A stretch of 64,000 nt of DNA from Aliterella atlantica CENA595 (GTDB taxonomy: Bacteria; Cyanobacteriota; Cyanobacteriia; Cyanobacteriales; Chroococcidiopsidaceae): positions 62,001-126,000 of the forward strand of contig NZ_JYON01000001.1 in NCBI RefSeq assembly GCF_000952155.1, given 5' to 3'. This document shows positions 36,297 to 44,813 of the stretch, one piece after another. The translations under genes were made by a program, and so were the position numbers. The notes below the pieces were generated by a model that was not told the origin of the DNA, made no database searches, and saw only the letters and a program-made list of their open reading frames with translations. The first letter of the stretch is position 1. Every line of letters starts with the position of its first letter.

Positions 36297-36776
36297 ATGG
36301 ATAAAACGAACACAATTGGTATTGTAGAGCGTTACTTTGCGCTAGGCATCGGTATTCTGTTTTTGCTTATAGGTATAGCTGGATTTATTCCAGGGTTAGT
36401 TTCCTTACCTGGAACCGATGCATCTTTTGTCCCTTTAGATAAGTCTCATAGCGCTTATTCCGCTGGATTTGGCTATGTATTTGGGTTATTTGCTACCAAT
36501 TTCTTGCACAACCTCGTACGTTGTGCTGTTGGAATTTTGGGAATTACTTCTTATACCAGCCTAAGTAGCGCCCGTGTATTTAATCGTGCTTTTGCTGTGG
36601 GTTATATTGTAATTGCGATTATGGGATTGCTACCATTTGCTAATACAGCATTCGGCTTAATGCCTTTATTTGGTCACAATGTTTGGTTCAATGCTCTTGC
36701 AGCAACAGCTACAATTTACTACGGAGTTATTATCCCAGCTAAGGTAACTGATACTGGTGTGGCGCAAAATCTTTAA
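36297..36776 (+). CDS. DUF4383 family membrane protein
   Basis: 159 residues with four hydrophobic segments (about 13-33, 60-80, 98-118 and 125-147). The sequence TNFLHNLVRCAVGILG is the family signature. The function of DUF4383 proteins is unknown; they are common in cyanobacteria and actinobacteria and are located in the membrane. Single gene followed by a perfect palindrome that may terminate it. Confidence 0.85.
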   Translation: MDKTNTIGIVERYFALGIGILFLLIGIAGFIPGLVSLPGTDASFVPLDKSHSAYSAGFGYVFGLFATNFLHNLVRCAVGILGITSYTSLSSARVFNRAFAVGYIVIAIMGLLPFANTAFGLMPLFGHNVWFNALAATATIYYGVIIPAKVTDTGVAQNL

Positions 36777-37146
36777 TGGTACTTGAGCTAATAATTCGTA
36801 ATTAATTTGGATACAAGTCCCTACCACTAATGAGTGATGCATCATCAGCAATCATTTTGTAGCAGTAAAATCGATCGATTTTACTGCTTTTCTTAGTTTG
36901 AAAAATCATATATTTACTTTCTACGTATTAATAATAACAAGCAAACTTAATATTAACTTCAGTATTAGGGAGGTAAAATATTGAAGCTTTAGTAATTAAT
37001 CTAATAAGTAGTATTATACTTTCGTATATTTTCTTCGCTGCTCTTAAGTATAGTAATTAAAGTGCTAGTATTACTTGAGAGTAAATGACAAAAATTGCTT
37101 TGTAGCAGTAACATTGTAGTAAAAAAGCATTTACCAATCTAATTTT
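36777..37146. other. AT-rich intergenic region
   Basis: 370 bases holding an isolated AATTCGT unit near 36790, the palindrome at 36861-36888, and otherwise AT-rich DNA without a recognisable gene or repeat. Confidence 0.4.
36861..36888. terminator. Perfect 28-base palindrome, likely terminator
   Basis: AGCAGTAAAATCGA and its exact complement, followed on the plus strand by TTTTCTT, 85 bases after the DUF4383 stop. Confidence 0.6.
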
Positions 37147-37434
37147 ATGAATCTTAAACGCGAGTTTACTATTTTTCAAGAAATAAAAAATACAGGTAAA
37201 ACCACTTCCTTTTATAATTCTGTGACTGGAACGACTTGGCAGTTATCTGTTCGAGATGAAAAGCTTGTAGTAGATGTGCCTAATTTCACTTTTCAACTTT
37301 CTCCTTCAAGTACATATAAGTTTAGAGCGATAAATCTAGAAATCGACTTAGATTTTGAGTTTGAACAGCGCGATCGCTGCACGATGAACATATATGCTAA
37401 AGGTATTAAGCGAGCTACCTTTGAAGCTTACTAA
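37147..37434 (+). CDS. Hypothetical protein, 95 residues
   Basis: A soluble, mostly beta-strand protein (TTWQLSVRDEKLVVDVPNFT; LEIDLDFEFEQRDRCTMNIY). No signal peptide, membrane segment or known motif. Flanked by long AT-rich gaps. Coding is supported by the alternating pattern and a HIP1-type GCGATCGC inside the frame, but expression is not evident from a ribosome site. Family not recognised. Confidence 0.5.
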   Translation: MNLKREFTIFQEIKNTGKTTSFYNSVTGTTWQLSVRDEKLVVDVPNFTFQLSPSSTYKFRAINLEIDLDFEFEQRDRCTMNIYAKGIKRATFEAY

Positions 37435-37862
37435 TTCCTATTTAATTAAGTTATCCAATAATTAGTTTGTACATGAATTAAAAACTTAGTAACTAGCGCT
37501 GTAAAACCGTGCTTTTTTTATTTAGACACAGTGTTTTCAAACCATACAAAGTAATTTTTTATTGTTATACTTACGGTAATTAATGTGTTTTTTTTTACAC
37601 GAAGCACTAAGAAACTACAGTAGATATTCTGAAAACAACAACTTTGCTATGAACAGCACCTTTTATTTTCAACAGGGAATTGTATTTAAATCATCTCACC
37701 AAATTAATATTATCTCTATCATCTAGTAGAAAAGAGTACAGCTAAATATTTGTATTGTGTAAGTGCCACAAACAAATAGCTTGACTTTAGCTACATATAC
37801 TTGCTTGCTAACTTTTACTAGCAGCTATATTTATGCTTAAGCTCAAAGTGATATAACTAACT
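37435..37862. other. Long AT-rich intergenic region
   Basis: 428 bases with T-runs (TTTTTTTACACG near 37590) and no open frame, repeat or hairpin that I can support. Confidence 0.4.
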
Positions 37863-38213
37863 ATGCAGAGATTTTTCTCAGTTAGAGCATACAGAGCAAA
37901 GAGCAATGCACTTACTATCCAAAAACATGGCGAAATGGTAGAAGCAGTAGGCAAGTGGCTACAAAAACATAGCCAGGTTGTACCGAACTACGGTTGTGAA
38001 ATTGAAGAATATGGCTTACTCATTCAATATCATGCACAACAATCACTAATGTACGCTTCATTATTGCAATGTCAGAGGTTATATTCTACATATCTATATG
38101 TGGATGCTTTGCAGACACGCTTGCAAGCATCCAAAGCATACACACAAGCAGTTAATTTATACATACTATCAATTCAAGCTTATCTCGATTGTAGAACTAG
38201 CGACGAATGTTAG
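37863..38213 (+). CDS. Hypothetical helical protein, 116 residues
   Basis: Soluble, predicted almost fully helical (MVEAVGKWLQKHSQVV; LLQCQRLYSTYLYVDALQTR; QAVNLYILSIQAYLDC), rich in Tyr, Gln and Ala. No signal peptide or recognised domain. Isolated in AT-rich DNA between repeats of no coding character. Coding probable from composition; function unknown. Confidence 0.5.
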   Translation: MQRFFSVRAYRAKSNALTIQKHGEMVEAVGKWLQKHSQVVPNYGCEIEEYGLLIQYHAQQSLMYASLLQCQRLYSTYLYVDALQTRLQASKAYTQAVNLYILSIQAYLDCRTSDEC

Positions 38214-38310
38214 AAAGTTTGTTAGGTGCAGGCAAATTGGATTGGCGTTTAACTTTCTTTCAAAATTAAAATTTATGTACGGAATTTGATACCGAAAACT
38301 CAAGCAAAGT

Positions 38311-39999
38311 TTACTTAAATCGTTCGCTATCTTTACCGTACTTATTCTGCGGTAAAGAGCCGCCTAAACCTTGTAATATACCACGTCCAATTAAGCCTAT
38401 AGCTCTACCAACTACTTGCGTAAGCACGTAGACAACGCCACTACCTAAAAATGCCACTGCTGCTCTTAATCTTGGTGCGATCGCATCTCTAAATTCTAAC
38501 GCTAAAGTTACTATGGCTGGAATACCAGAAAGTTGTTTTAATTCTTGATTGCGAGGAGCATAAATCGGTAGTTTGGCAATCCCTCTTTCGGCAAGTATAA
38601 ATAACTCATACCGACTTTCAAATATCTTTTTTGGCTCGTCGATATATTCTTTAAAGCGATACTTCCAAGATAAACTATTTCTAAATCGTTCTATTTCGCG
38701 ATTAGAAATTAGACTGCGATCGTAAAAGTTTTGTTTGACTACTTCTACATCAGCCAATCTATTTAATAACGGCTGTACTACAGCGTTTGCTATTTCAACT
38801 ATTAAATTTTGCAAGATTATTTCTGCTCTTGCCATTGCTTCAGGACTACCAACAGAATAAGCTACATTATCGACTACTAAAGGAGTATCAAATAATAAGT
38901 AAGAAAATAACTGTATAACTAAAGGAATTTTATTCAATATTCCTGTCTGCACAATTAGCACATCTTGAAGTAAGTAGTTAGCAATTTCTATATTTTGTTC
39001 GCCTACTAAAATCGTTGAATACTTACCAAAATATTCTACTGTTGATGTTTGCCATAAGTCTTGCACAATTACTGCTTTCATTTTTGGTAATTGTGCGCTT
39101 TTGACTTGAGCAAATTGTAGTTGAGCCACAATATTGCTAACTTTTGTTAAAACTGTAGCTAATAATTCTCTTTTTCTATCTTCTCTAAGTAAATCTATTT
39201 CTAGCGGTACTCCAGTCAAATTATCTAGGCTAAATTGTAACTTTGCTTGCACAGAAGCAAATATACTAGCTGATATTTGAGTTAGTTGAGAATTGTTGCT
39301 AGTTTGAGTAGGTAATAAAGCCAAATCTTGCCGATATGTAAGACTAGAAGTAGTTAAATTTCCTGCAAAGGTACTATTACTAATTTCAACTTGCGACGGT
39401 TTCAATAATTGATTGACTAACCAGCGAGAAGCTAACAATTCTCGCCTTTGTCCTGATAAAATAGCCCTTTCTAATACTGTAAGCCCAGGAATTTGTAATT
39501 GCGCTGTTACTTGAGTTAAGGTAAAGTCGATTTGTTGCAACCCAGACAAGCGCCAGTTTTCTCTAATTGTGCTAAAAATATTTAACCTAGGAATAGCCGC
39601 AATGTCTGTAGTCCAGTAAGATTGTCCTGCTGCTACTTGACGCGCGATCGCTACAACTTCAGAAATTGAGCTACCTTTAGGACAATACCCTTCTACACCG
39701 ACTGCTTTTGCTGTGGATAATTGGCTTGCGGGTACTGTACCTAGTAGCAATATAGGTAAGTTAGGGTACTGAGCTTTAATTTGCTGAACTATAGCAAAGT
39801 TACTACCATCTGCATCTAGCGCCAATACGACTAAATTTATTAAAGAGCGATCGCTTGTTGCTAGTATTTGCAGAACATTACTATCGCTATCGGCTGCAAC
39901 TACTGCTATATCGCTAAATTCTTCTAAAAGTACCTGTAACCCCGTACAAAAAATCGGGTCATTATCAATTAACAGTAGCCGAAGGGCGCGATCGCTCAT
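38311..39999 (-). CDS. Receiver-like DUF3685 (Ycf55-type) protein
   Basis: 562 residues. The N terminus is a response-regulator receiver (LRLLLIDNDPIFCTGLQVLL, 7-125) fused to the long DUF3685 region (150-560), related to the Ycf55 protein of red-algal plastids. At the phosphoacceptor position the usual L-L-D-L is VVLALDADG, so the Asp appears to be Ala60 (Asp62 is two residues off): a probable pseudo-receiver. The C-terminal part has a Gly-rich hydrophobic helix pair (about 520-550, VGRAIGLIGRGILQGLGG). The function is unknown. Confidence 0.85.
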   Translation of the reverse strand: MSDRALRLLLIDNDPIFCTGLQVLLEEFSDIAVVAADSDSNVLQILATSDRSLINLVVLALDADGSNFAIVQQIKAQYPNLPILLLGTVPASQLSTAKAVGVEGYCPKGSSISEVVAIARQVAAGQSYWTTDIAAIPRLNIFSTIRENWRLSGLQQIDFTLTQVTAQLQIPGLTVLERAILSGQRRELLASRWLVNQLLKPSQVEISNSTFAGNLTTSSLTYRQDLALLPTQTSNNSQLTQISASIFASVQAKLQFSLDNLTGVPLEIDLLREDRKRELLATVLTKVSNIVAQLQFAQVKSAQLPKMKAVIVQDLWQTSTVEYFGKYSTILVGEQNIEIANYLLQDVLIVQTGILNKIPLVIQLFSYLLFDTPLVVDNVAYSVGSPEAMARAEIILQNLIVEIANAVVQPLLNRLADVEVVKQNFYDRSLISNREIERFRNSLSWKYRFKEYIDEPKKIFESRYELFILAERGIAKLPIYAPRNQELKQLSGIPAIVTLALEFRDAIAPRLRAAVAFLGSGVVYVLTQVVGRAIGLIGRGILQGLGGSLPQNKYGKDSERFK

Positions 40000-40089
40000 A
40001 CTACCATTAACCGCAAGCTTGTTGGAGCAAAGAAAATTGATACAGTTTCAGCTTGGCGATTTTCAATTATCTCACTCCAACTTGGCTGT

Positions 40090-40536
40090 TTACGCTGTCT
40101 CTGACTGCTTATAACCAAAAAAGTTAACAGTATAGTCAGTAATTTTCACTCCAGTTTGCTCCTCGATTTGCTGGAGCAACTCTTCTGGTAATTTTACCTC
40201 AACATCTAGGATCTGATTTGTATCCAAACAGTTCACATGGCTGTGAGAATCGCTAATATTGCCATACAATCGCCCATCAGAGCGTTCGATGCACTCAATA
40301 ATATTTTGGCTAGAAAGCGCCTCTAGGTTCTGATATACAGAAGTATGACCGATTTCCTTGCCTTGCTGGTTCAAGCGATCGTATATTTCCCTTGCTGATA
40401 AGTGTTCTTTCGCTTGCCAAAGTAGCTCTAAAATAAAGCGACGTTGGCGGCTTAAACGCATACCTAGAGTTTGACACCGATCTACAGCATCTTCAAGGGA
40501 GCGAATTGGTTTTATAGTTGCCGCCTCTTTTTGCAT
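40090..40536 (-). CDS. Fur family transcriptional regulator
   Basis: 148 residues. A winged helix (LSRQRRFILELLWQAKEHLS; HTSVYQNLEALSSQNIIE) is followed by a short dimerisation domain with HSHVNC as metal site. No C-x-x-C zinc pairs are seen, unlike Zur and Fur proteins with a structural zinc. The N-terminal KPIRSLEDAVDRCQ and C-terminal TDYTVNFFGYK resemble the cyanobacterial FurC/PerR-type group, which responds to peroxide or metal; that placement is from memory and moderate. It acts as a DNA-binding dimer. Divergent from the M48 protease, whose promoter it may share. Confidence 0.82.
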   Translation of the reverse strand: MQKEAATIKPIRSLEDAVDRCQTLGMRLSRQRRFILELLWQAKEHLSAREIYDRLNQQGKEIGHTSVYQNLEALSSQNIIECIERSDGRLYGNISDSHSHVNCLDTNQILDVEVKLPEELLQQIEEQTGVKITDYTVNFFGYKQSETA

Positions 40537-40788
40537 ACTTATAGTTTGTTTCGGTAGCTCGAATGTCTACCTACTAATAGATTAGTTTTCCGAACGTGCT
40601 ATGCCTACTCTAAATGAACTAGGTATAGCGCCAAGTGTAGTATCAAAAGTAAAGTAAACTCATTACAACTTTATCCTAAAAAGGGGTTAAACGTCTACAT
40701 CAACCAGGCAGTCCCCACAGATTCGCTATGATTGCAGATAAGGGCGATCGCGCTCGTTTTAATATATTTTTGTACCTTAAGATAGCCA

Positions 40789-41664
40789 ATGTCTTTATCC
40801 AAAACCCCGCTGATTGGTTTAAAAGCAGACGAATTTCGTCATCCCTTAGACTTAGAATCAACCAAAGCTATCAAGCAAATACCTGGTATAGACATGATAG
40901 TGCGGAATCTGCTAGGACCATTAGCAGAGCAGTTTTTTTATGTGGAAAATATTGCTGCTAGCGTGCTTGTTGGCGAATGCCAGTTACCGCAGTACCACCA
41001 ATTACTCCTAGAAGCTTGTAAAATTTTGGACTTGGAACCGCCCCAATTATACGTGCGCCAGCATCCAATCCCTAACGCTTACACTTTTGCCATGCGGGGC
41101 AAACAGCCGTTTGTAGTATTGCACACTTCTTTGATAGATTTGCTTACACCAGAGGAAATCCAAGCAGTAATTGCCCATGAATTAGGGCATCTAAAGTGCG
41201 ACCATAGCGTTTACCTGACACCGATTAACTTACTGGTACTAGCAGCAAGCCAAATACCTACCTGGGGCGAAATTGTCGCGCAAAACATTCAAGCACAATT
41301 ATTACAATGGGTACGCTGTGCTGAGTTTACCTGCGATCGCGCGGCATTGCTAGCAACTCAAAACCCCAAAGTAGTCATGTCCCTACTTATGAAGCTAGCA
41401 GGTGGTTCTCCCCAACTTGCGCCGCAACTCAACTTAGATGCATTTATCGCCCAAGCCCGCGCTTATGACGACATCAGCAACACCGAATTAGGGGAAATGC
41501 TCAAATCAGCACGCACGTCACAACTAAGCCATCCAGTACCCGTATTGCGGGCTAGAGAAATAGATCGCTGGGCAGCCACAAAAGATTATCAGTCCTTGCT
41601 AAAAACTCATACAATAGGTTATACTAGCAAAGCTTCAGATAAGGGCGGATGGCGGAATTGGTAG
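40789..41664 (+). CDS. M48 family zinc metalloprotease (HtpX-like)
   Basis: 291 residues. The zinc site is HELGH at 130-134 (AVIAHELGHLKCDH), with the third ligand Glu in RCAEFTCDRAALL. One or two hydrophobic segments lie around 140-160 (VYLTPINLLVLAASQIP), so it is membrane-associated and probably degrades or processes membrane proteins. The final codons (ASDKGGWRNW) and the TAG stop are inside tRNA-Leu(CAA), whose D-loop supplies the stop. The start MSLSKTPLIGLKADEFRHPL fits the family. Divergent from the Fur-type regulator. Confidence 0.9.
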   Translation: MSLSKTPLIGLKADEFRHPLDLESTKAIKQIPGIDMIVRNLLGPLAEQFFYVENIAASVLVGECQLPQYHQLLLEACKILDLEPPQLYVRQHPIPNAYTFAMRGKQPFVVLHTSLIDLLTPEEIQAVIAHELGHLKCDHSVYLTPINLLVLAASQIPTWGEIVAQNIQAQLLQWVRCAEFTCDRAALLATQNPKVVMSLLMKLAGGSPQLAPQLNLDAFIAQARAYDDISNTELGEMLKSARTSQLSHPVPVLRAREIDRWAATKDYQSLLKTHTIGYTSKASDKGGWRNW

Positions 41665-41724
41665 ACGCACTGCACTCAAAATGCAGCGGGGAAACCCGTA
41701 GGAGTTCGAGTCTCCTCCTGCCCA
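41643..41724 (+). tRNA. tRNA-Leu (anticodon CAA)
   Basis: GGGCGGA acceptor pairs with CCTGCCC with a wobble and one mismatch at position 7; the D arm is GGCGGAATTGGTAGACGC; anticodon stem CTGCA/TGCAG encloses CTCAAAA (CAA); a long variable arm and T arm AGGAGTTCGAGTCTCCT follow. Class II, leucine. It overlaps the last 22 bases of the protease gene. Confidence 0.95.
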
Positions 41725-41754
41725 CTTACAAATCACGTATAGAGGGCAAACTAT

Positions 41755-42129
41755 ATGCACCAGCGTTTAAAACGGTGGGAATCGCCTCGTAAAGAAGGCA
41801 GAAACAAAAAAGGCAAAGGCGGAACAGCTAGAGCCAGACAACTCAAGAAGCAAACGCAGATGATGCGGCAAAGGCTGAAAGAGGACAATAGCAAAGACAA
41901 GAAACGGCGGGAAGATAATTATCTTCCCGCTTTTTTTGTAGGGTGCGTTTTGAAAACGCACCCTGCTATGCGCTTGTGTGTGTATCACGTTCCACTACTT
42001 CCTAAGCTAGTTACCAAAGCATTAATTAGGGGAGAGATAGCGCTTAAAGCTGATGGCAATACGGCAACAGTCGCCGCTGCTACGATGATTGTGGTAGCTA
42101 GCCTGACAAGGCTATCAGCAGCACTTTGA
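41755..42129 (+). CDS. Doubtful basic small ORF after tRNA-Leu
   Basis: The first 50 residues are strikingly basic and polar (MHQRLKRWESPRKEGRNKKG, then KGGTARARQLKKQTQMMRQR), unlike a random frame. However the frame has no stop before a strong terminator at 41907-41930, so it would read through the hairpin, through a dispersed palindrome, and antisense to the next gene. Either the coding part ends near the terminator after a frameshift, or it is not coding. Confidence 0.2.
   Translation: MHQRLKRWESPRKEGRNKKGKGGTARARQLKKQTQMMRQRLKEDNSKDKKRREDNYLPAFFVGCVLKTHPAMRLCVYHVPLLPKLVTKALIRGEIALKADGNTATVAAATMIVVASLTRLSAAL
41907..41930 (+). terminator. Strong rho-independent terminator
   Basis: Perfect GCGGGAAGATAA/TTATCTTCCCGC stem followed by seven T residues. 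It probably ends the tRNA-Leu(CAA) transcript and the short ORF after it. Confidence 0.9.
41938..41966. repeat. GTAGGGTGCG palindrome, copy E
   Basis: GTAGGGTGCGTTTT, one base, AAAACGCACCCTGC: one mismatch from a perfect palindrome, just behind the T run of the preceding terminator. Confidence 0.8.
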
Positions 42130-42302
42130 TAAGTATCAAACTTGTAATCGACTTTTTCTAATTTGAGGTCAAATTTTTCTAGTTTGAGCTTGAAATCCTG
42201 TGCATCATTCTCTAAATGGTCTAATCTCTGATTAATTTGCCGCAGTTCTGATAAAACTGTGGTTTCAAAATTACTAGGTGTATCTGGCTGATTGGTTGTC
42301 AT
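41985..42302 (-). CDS. Hypothetical coiled-coil protein with C-terminal membrane segment
   Basis: 105 residues. Residues 15-58 form a heptad coiled coil (ELRQINQRLDHLENDAQDFK; KFDLKLEKVDYKFDTYQ), followed by a hydrophobic segment at about 68-90 (ATTIIVAAATVAVLPSAL). Proteins of this coiled-coil plus anchor build are common in cyanobacteria without known function. Single gene, between the terminator region and apcF on the same strand. Confidence 0.65.
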   Translation of the reverse strand: MTTNQPDTPSNFETTVLSELRQINQRLDHLENDAQDFKLKLEKFDLKLEKVDYKFDTYQSAADSLVRLATTIIVAAATVAVLPSALSAISPLINALVTSLGSSGT

Positions 42303-42386
42303 ACTTTTATCGTATCTTAGGAAAAGCGATCGCCCTCCCTACTAGATGTGCGATCGCTTTTTATCAATCAGTAACTACTGACAAGT

Positions 42387-42410
42387 GTTACCTGGTCACT
42401 GGTCACTGTC
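42387..42410. repeat. CAGTGAC heptamer repeat (complement)
   Basis: TGGTCACTGGTCACTG, the complement of the CAGTGAC heptamers, touching the 3' end of apcF. Confidence 0.7.
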
Positions 42411-42919
42411 TAGATATCTTCTTCGCTCAACTCGCGTGTCATATAATCAAACGGCTCATCTACAAACGTAGTATCAGCAACACCTGCGCTTGCAACTTGC
42501 CCCTTAACAATATTCTTCATAATTTGGATGCCTTGAATTGTCGGACCAATAGGCACGCCCAAAGAATTGTAAGTTTCCCGCAAGCCTTGCAATACGCGCT
42601 CATCTAGCACGTCCATACTGCCAGCTACCAAGGCATAAGTAGCATAACGCAAATAGTAGTCCATATCGCGCAAACAAGCAGCATAGCGCCTTGTAGTATA
42701 GGCATTACCACCAGGACGAATTAATTCAGGCAACTCGTCAAACAACTGAGAGCCAGACTGCTTGACAATTGCTGCTGCATTACTGTTGATAGCTGCTGCA
42801 GCTTGGACTCTAGCTGTACCTGTGGCAAAATAAGACTTGAGATCGTCCATTGCATTGCGGTCAAAATAGCGACCAGCAACATCGTAAGTGCCAATTAAGC
42901 TTGTTATTGCATCCCGCAT
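42410..42919 (-). CDS. apcF: Allophycocyanin beta-18 subunit
   Basis: 169 residues. A phycobiliprotein of the ApcF group: MRDAITSLIGTYDVAGRYFD, NSNAAAIVKQSGSQLFDELP, PGGNAYTTRRYAACLRDMDY with the phycocyanobilin Cys near residue 82, and the ending DEPFDYMTRELSEEDI. ApcF replaces one beta subunit in the phycobilisome core terminal-emitter trimer next to ApcE and helps pass energy to the photosystems. It is a single gene, divergent from glnA. Confidence 0.93.
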   Translation of the reverse strand: MRDAITSLIGTYDVAGRYFDRNAMDDLKSYFATGTARVQAAAAINSNAAAIVKQSGSQLFDELPELIRPGGNAYTTRRYAACLRDMDYYLRYATYALVAGSMDVLDERVLQGLRETYNSLGVPIGPTIQGIQIMKNIVKGQVASAGVADTTFVDEPFDYMTRELSEEDI

Positions 42920-43287
42920 GAATTTTTCTCCAAATTTTCCTATCTAATGTTTGATATTTTTAACTTGCTGCGATCGCCCGTCAGCATCAAATCGGTGTAA
43001 AGAAATGACAAACTTTACTCATCCACAGCAGACTAATAGCTCCATAAGGATCTTAAGCTAAACTTGACCACTATGAGACTCACAACTTACTCCTCGGTAG
43101 CAAAAAGCTTGTGTAACGTTGATGAAAATAGCTTTTTGTGTAGTAAGCTACAAAATTACCCCCGATTCTATCTCTAGGATGATTCAAAAGGCAGCATAGT
43201 TTAGGTTCGGTTCTTACTTGCAAACAGCGGCAAGTTTGATATTAATTTTAGATTTGAGCGAATTGGCAAAACAAGGAGTCATCAATA
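42920..43287. other. Divergent promoter region apcF/glnA
   Basis: 368 bases. It holds an NtcA-like site and a -10 box for glnA (separate entry); the apcF promoter is presumably in the left third but shows no clear boxes. No riboswitch resembling the glutamine class was seen in the glnA leader. Confidence 0.5.
43137..43180 (+). promoter_or_regulatory. Putative NtcA-activated promoter of glnA
   Basis: TGTG-N8-TACA at 43137-43152 matches 7 of 8 bases of the NtcA consensus (TGTA-N8-TACA) and overlaps the palindrome TGTAGTAAGCTACA. 23 bases downstream is TAGGAT (43175-43180), a -10-like box at the spacing of NtcA class II promoters. glnA is a classical NtcA target, which makes this prediction plausible. 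Confidence 0.6.
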
Positions 43288-44709
43288 ATGCCTGAAACAC
43301 CCCAAGAAGTCTTGAAGATGATTCAAGATCGCAACATCGAGCTAATTGATTTAAAATTCGTGGATATGCTAGGTATCTGGCAGCACTGTACTTTCCACCG
43401 CAGCCTAATTGATGAAGATTCTTTCACCGACGGCGTTGCTTTCGATGGCTCCAGTATTCGAGGTTGGAAAGCAATTAACAACTCCGACATGGCAATGCGA
43501 CCCGATCCAACTACAGCTTGGGTCGATCCGTTTATGGAAGTACCGACATTAAGCATGATCTGTACGATTGTCGAACCTCGTACAGGCGAATTATACGATC
43601 GCGATCCTCGCTCGATTGCTCAAAAAGCCATTGACTATCTGATTGCTAGTGGCATTGGAGATACAGTTTTTTGCGGTCCAGAACCAGAATTTTTTATCTT
43701 TGATGATGCTAGGTTCGATCAAACCGGAAACCAAGGCTATTACTACATCGACTCAGTAGAAGGCGGATGGAACGCAGGTAGAAATGAACCTGGCGGTAAC
43801 TTGGGCTACAAAATTGCTAATAAAGGCGGGTATTTTCCAGTCGCGCCAACTGACACTCTGCAAGATATTCGCTCGGAAATGCTGCTAACAATGGGCAAGT
43901 GCGGCGTACCAATTGAGAAGCATCACCATGAAGTAGCCTCTGGCGGACAGTGCGAATTAGGAATTCGATTTGCGCCATTAGTCAATGCTGCTGACTATGT
44001 CATGACTTATAAGTACATTGTCAAAAATGTTGCCAGAAAATACGGCAAAACAGCAACATTTATGCCCAAACCCATGTTTGGCGACAACGGTACGGGGATG
44101 CACACCCATATGTCAATTTGGAAAGATGGTCAACCTCTGTTTGGCGGAGACAAATACGCTAAATTGAGTCAATTGGCGTTGCATTTTATTGGCGGATTGA
44201 TTAAGCACGCGCCTTCAATTCTCGCTTTTACCAACCCCAGCATCAACTCCTACAAGCGATTAGTGCCTGGTTATGAAGCACCAGTAAACCTAGCTTATTC
44301 TCAAGGCAACCGCTCCGCTTCAATTCGGATTCCCCTCTCTGGCGACAGTCCCAAAGCAAAGCGCCTAGAGTTCCGCTGTCCCGACCCTAGCTGCAACCCT
44401 TATTTAGCCTTCTCGGCGATGTTGTGTGCAGGTCTAAATGGGATCAAAAATCAAATCGATCCTGGCGATCCTTTGGATGTAGATATTTACGAACTCAGTC
44501 CTGAAGAATTGAGTAAAGTACCTTCTACTCCTGGCTCATTGGAAGCAGCTTTAGAAAACTTAGAGCATAATCACGATTTCTTGACTGAAAGTGGCGTTTT
44601 CTCTGAAGACTTCATTGAAAATTGGATCACCTACAAGTTAGACAAAGAAATCAATCCGATGCGCTTGCGTCCTCACCCCTACGAGTTTTCCTTGTATTAC
44701 GATTGCTAG
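43288..44709 (+). CDS. glnA: Glutamine synthetase type I
   Basis: 473 residues, with AAGGAG 11 bases upstream of the ATG. GSI motifs are present: [13 protein letters not shown], the ATP/glutamate site [37 protein letters not shown] and NRSASIRIP. The dodecamer fixes ammonia into glutamine, the central step of cyanobacterial nitrogen assimilation. A putative NtcA promoter lies upstream and a strong terminator follows, so it is monocistronic. No GS-inactivating-factor gene is in the window. Confidence 0.97.
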   Translation: MPETPQEVLKMIQDRNIELIDLKFVDMLGIWQHCTFHRSLIDEDSFTDGVAFDGSSIRGWKAINNSDMAMRPDPTTAWVDPFMEVPTLSMICTIVEPRTGELYDRDPRSIAQKAIDYLIASGIGDTVFCGPEPEFFIFDDARFDQTGNQGYYYIDSVEGGWNAGRNEPGGNLGYKIANKGGYFPVAPTDTLQDIRSEMLLTMGKCGVPIEKHHHEVASGGQCELGIRFAPLVNAADYVMTYKYIVKNVARKYGKTATFMPKPMFGDNGTGMHTHMSIWKDGQPLFGGDKYAKLSQLALHFIGGLIKHAPSILAFTNPSINSYKRLVPGYEAPVNLAYSQGNRSASIRIPLSGDSPKAKRLEFRCPDPSCNPYLAFSAMLCAGLNGIKNQIDPGDPLDVDIYELSPEELSKVPSTPGSLEAALENLEHNHDFLTESGVFSEDFIENWITYKLDKEINPMRLRPHPYEFSLYYDC

Positions 44710-44732
44710 GTTAAAACAAATTTATTGCGATC

Positions 44733-44759
44733 GCCGCCCACAATCGGGCGGCTTTTTTT
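44733..44759 (+). terminator. glnA terminator
   Basis: GCCGCCC, 6-base loop, GGGCGGC, then seven T residues, 24 bases after the glnA stop. Confidence 0.92.
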
Positions 44760-44792
44760 GTTCGGGATTTTTGGACGGTTTCTATATTTTTT

Positions 44793-44813
44793 AGACGTAG
44801 CACTGCTACGTCT
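44793..44813. repeat. AGACGTAGCA palindrome at the muramidase stop
   Basis: AGACGTAGCACTGCTACGTCT, an almost perfect palindrome whose right half encodes the last residues and the TAG stop of the minus-strand muramidase. Related to 10724-10750 and 55279-55335. Confidence 0.75.

Noticed and set aside
43181-43287. Glutamine riboswitch in the glnA leader
   Set aside because: I could not find the conserved core of the glnA RNA motif.
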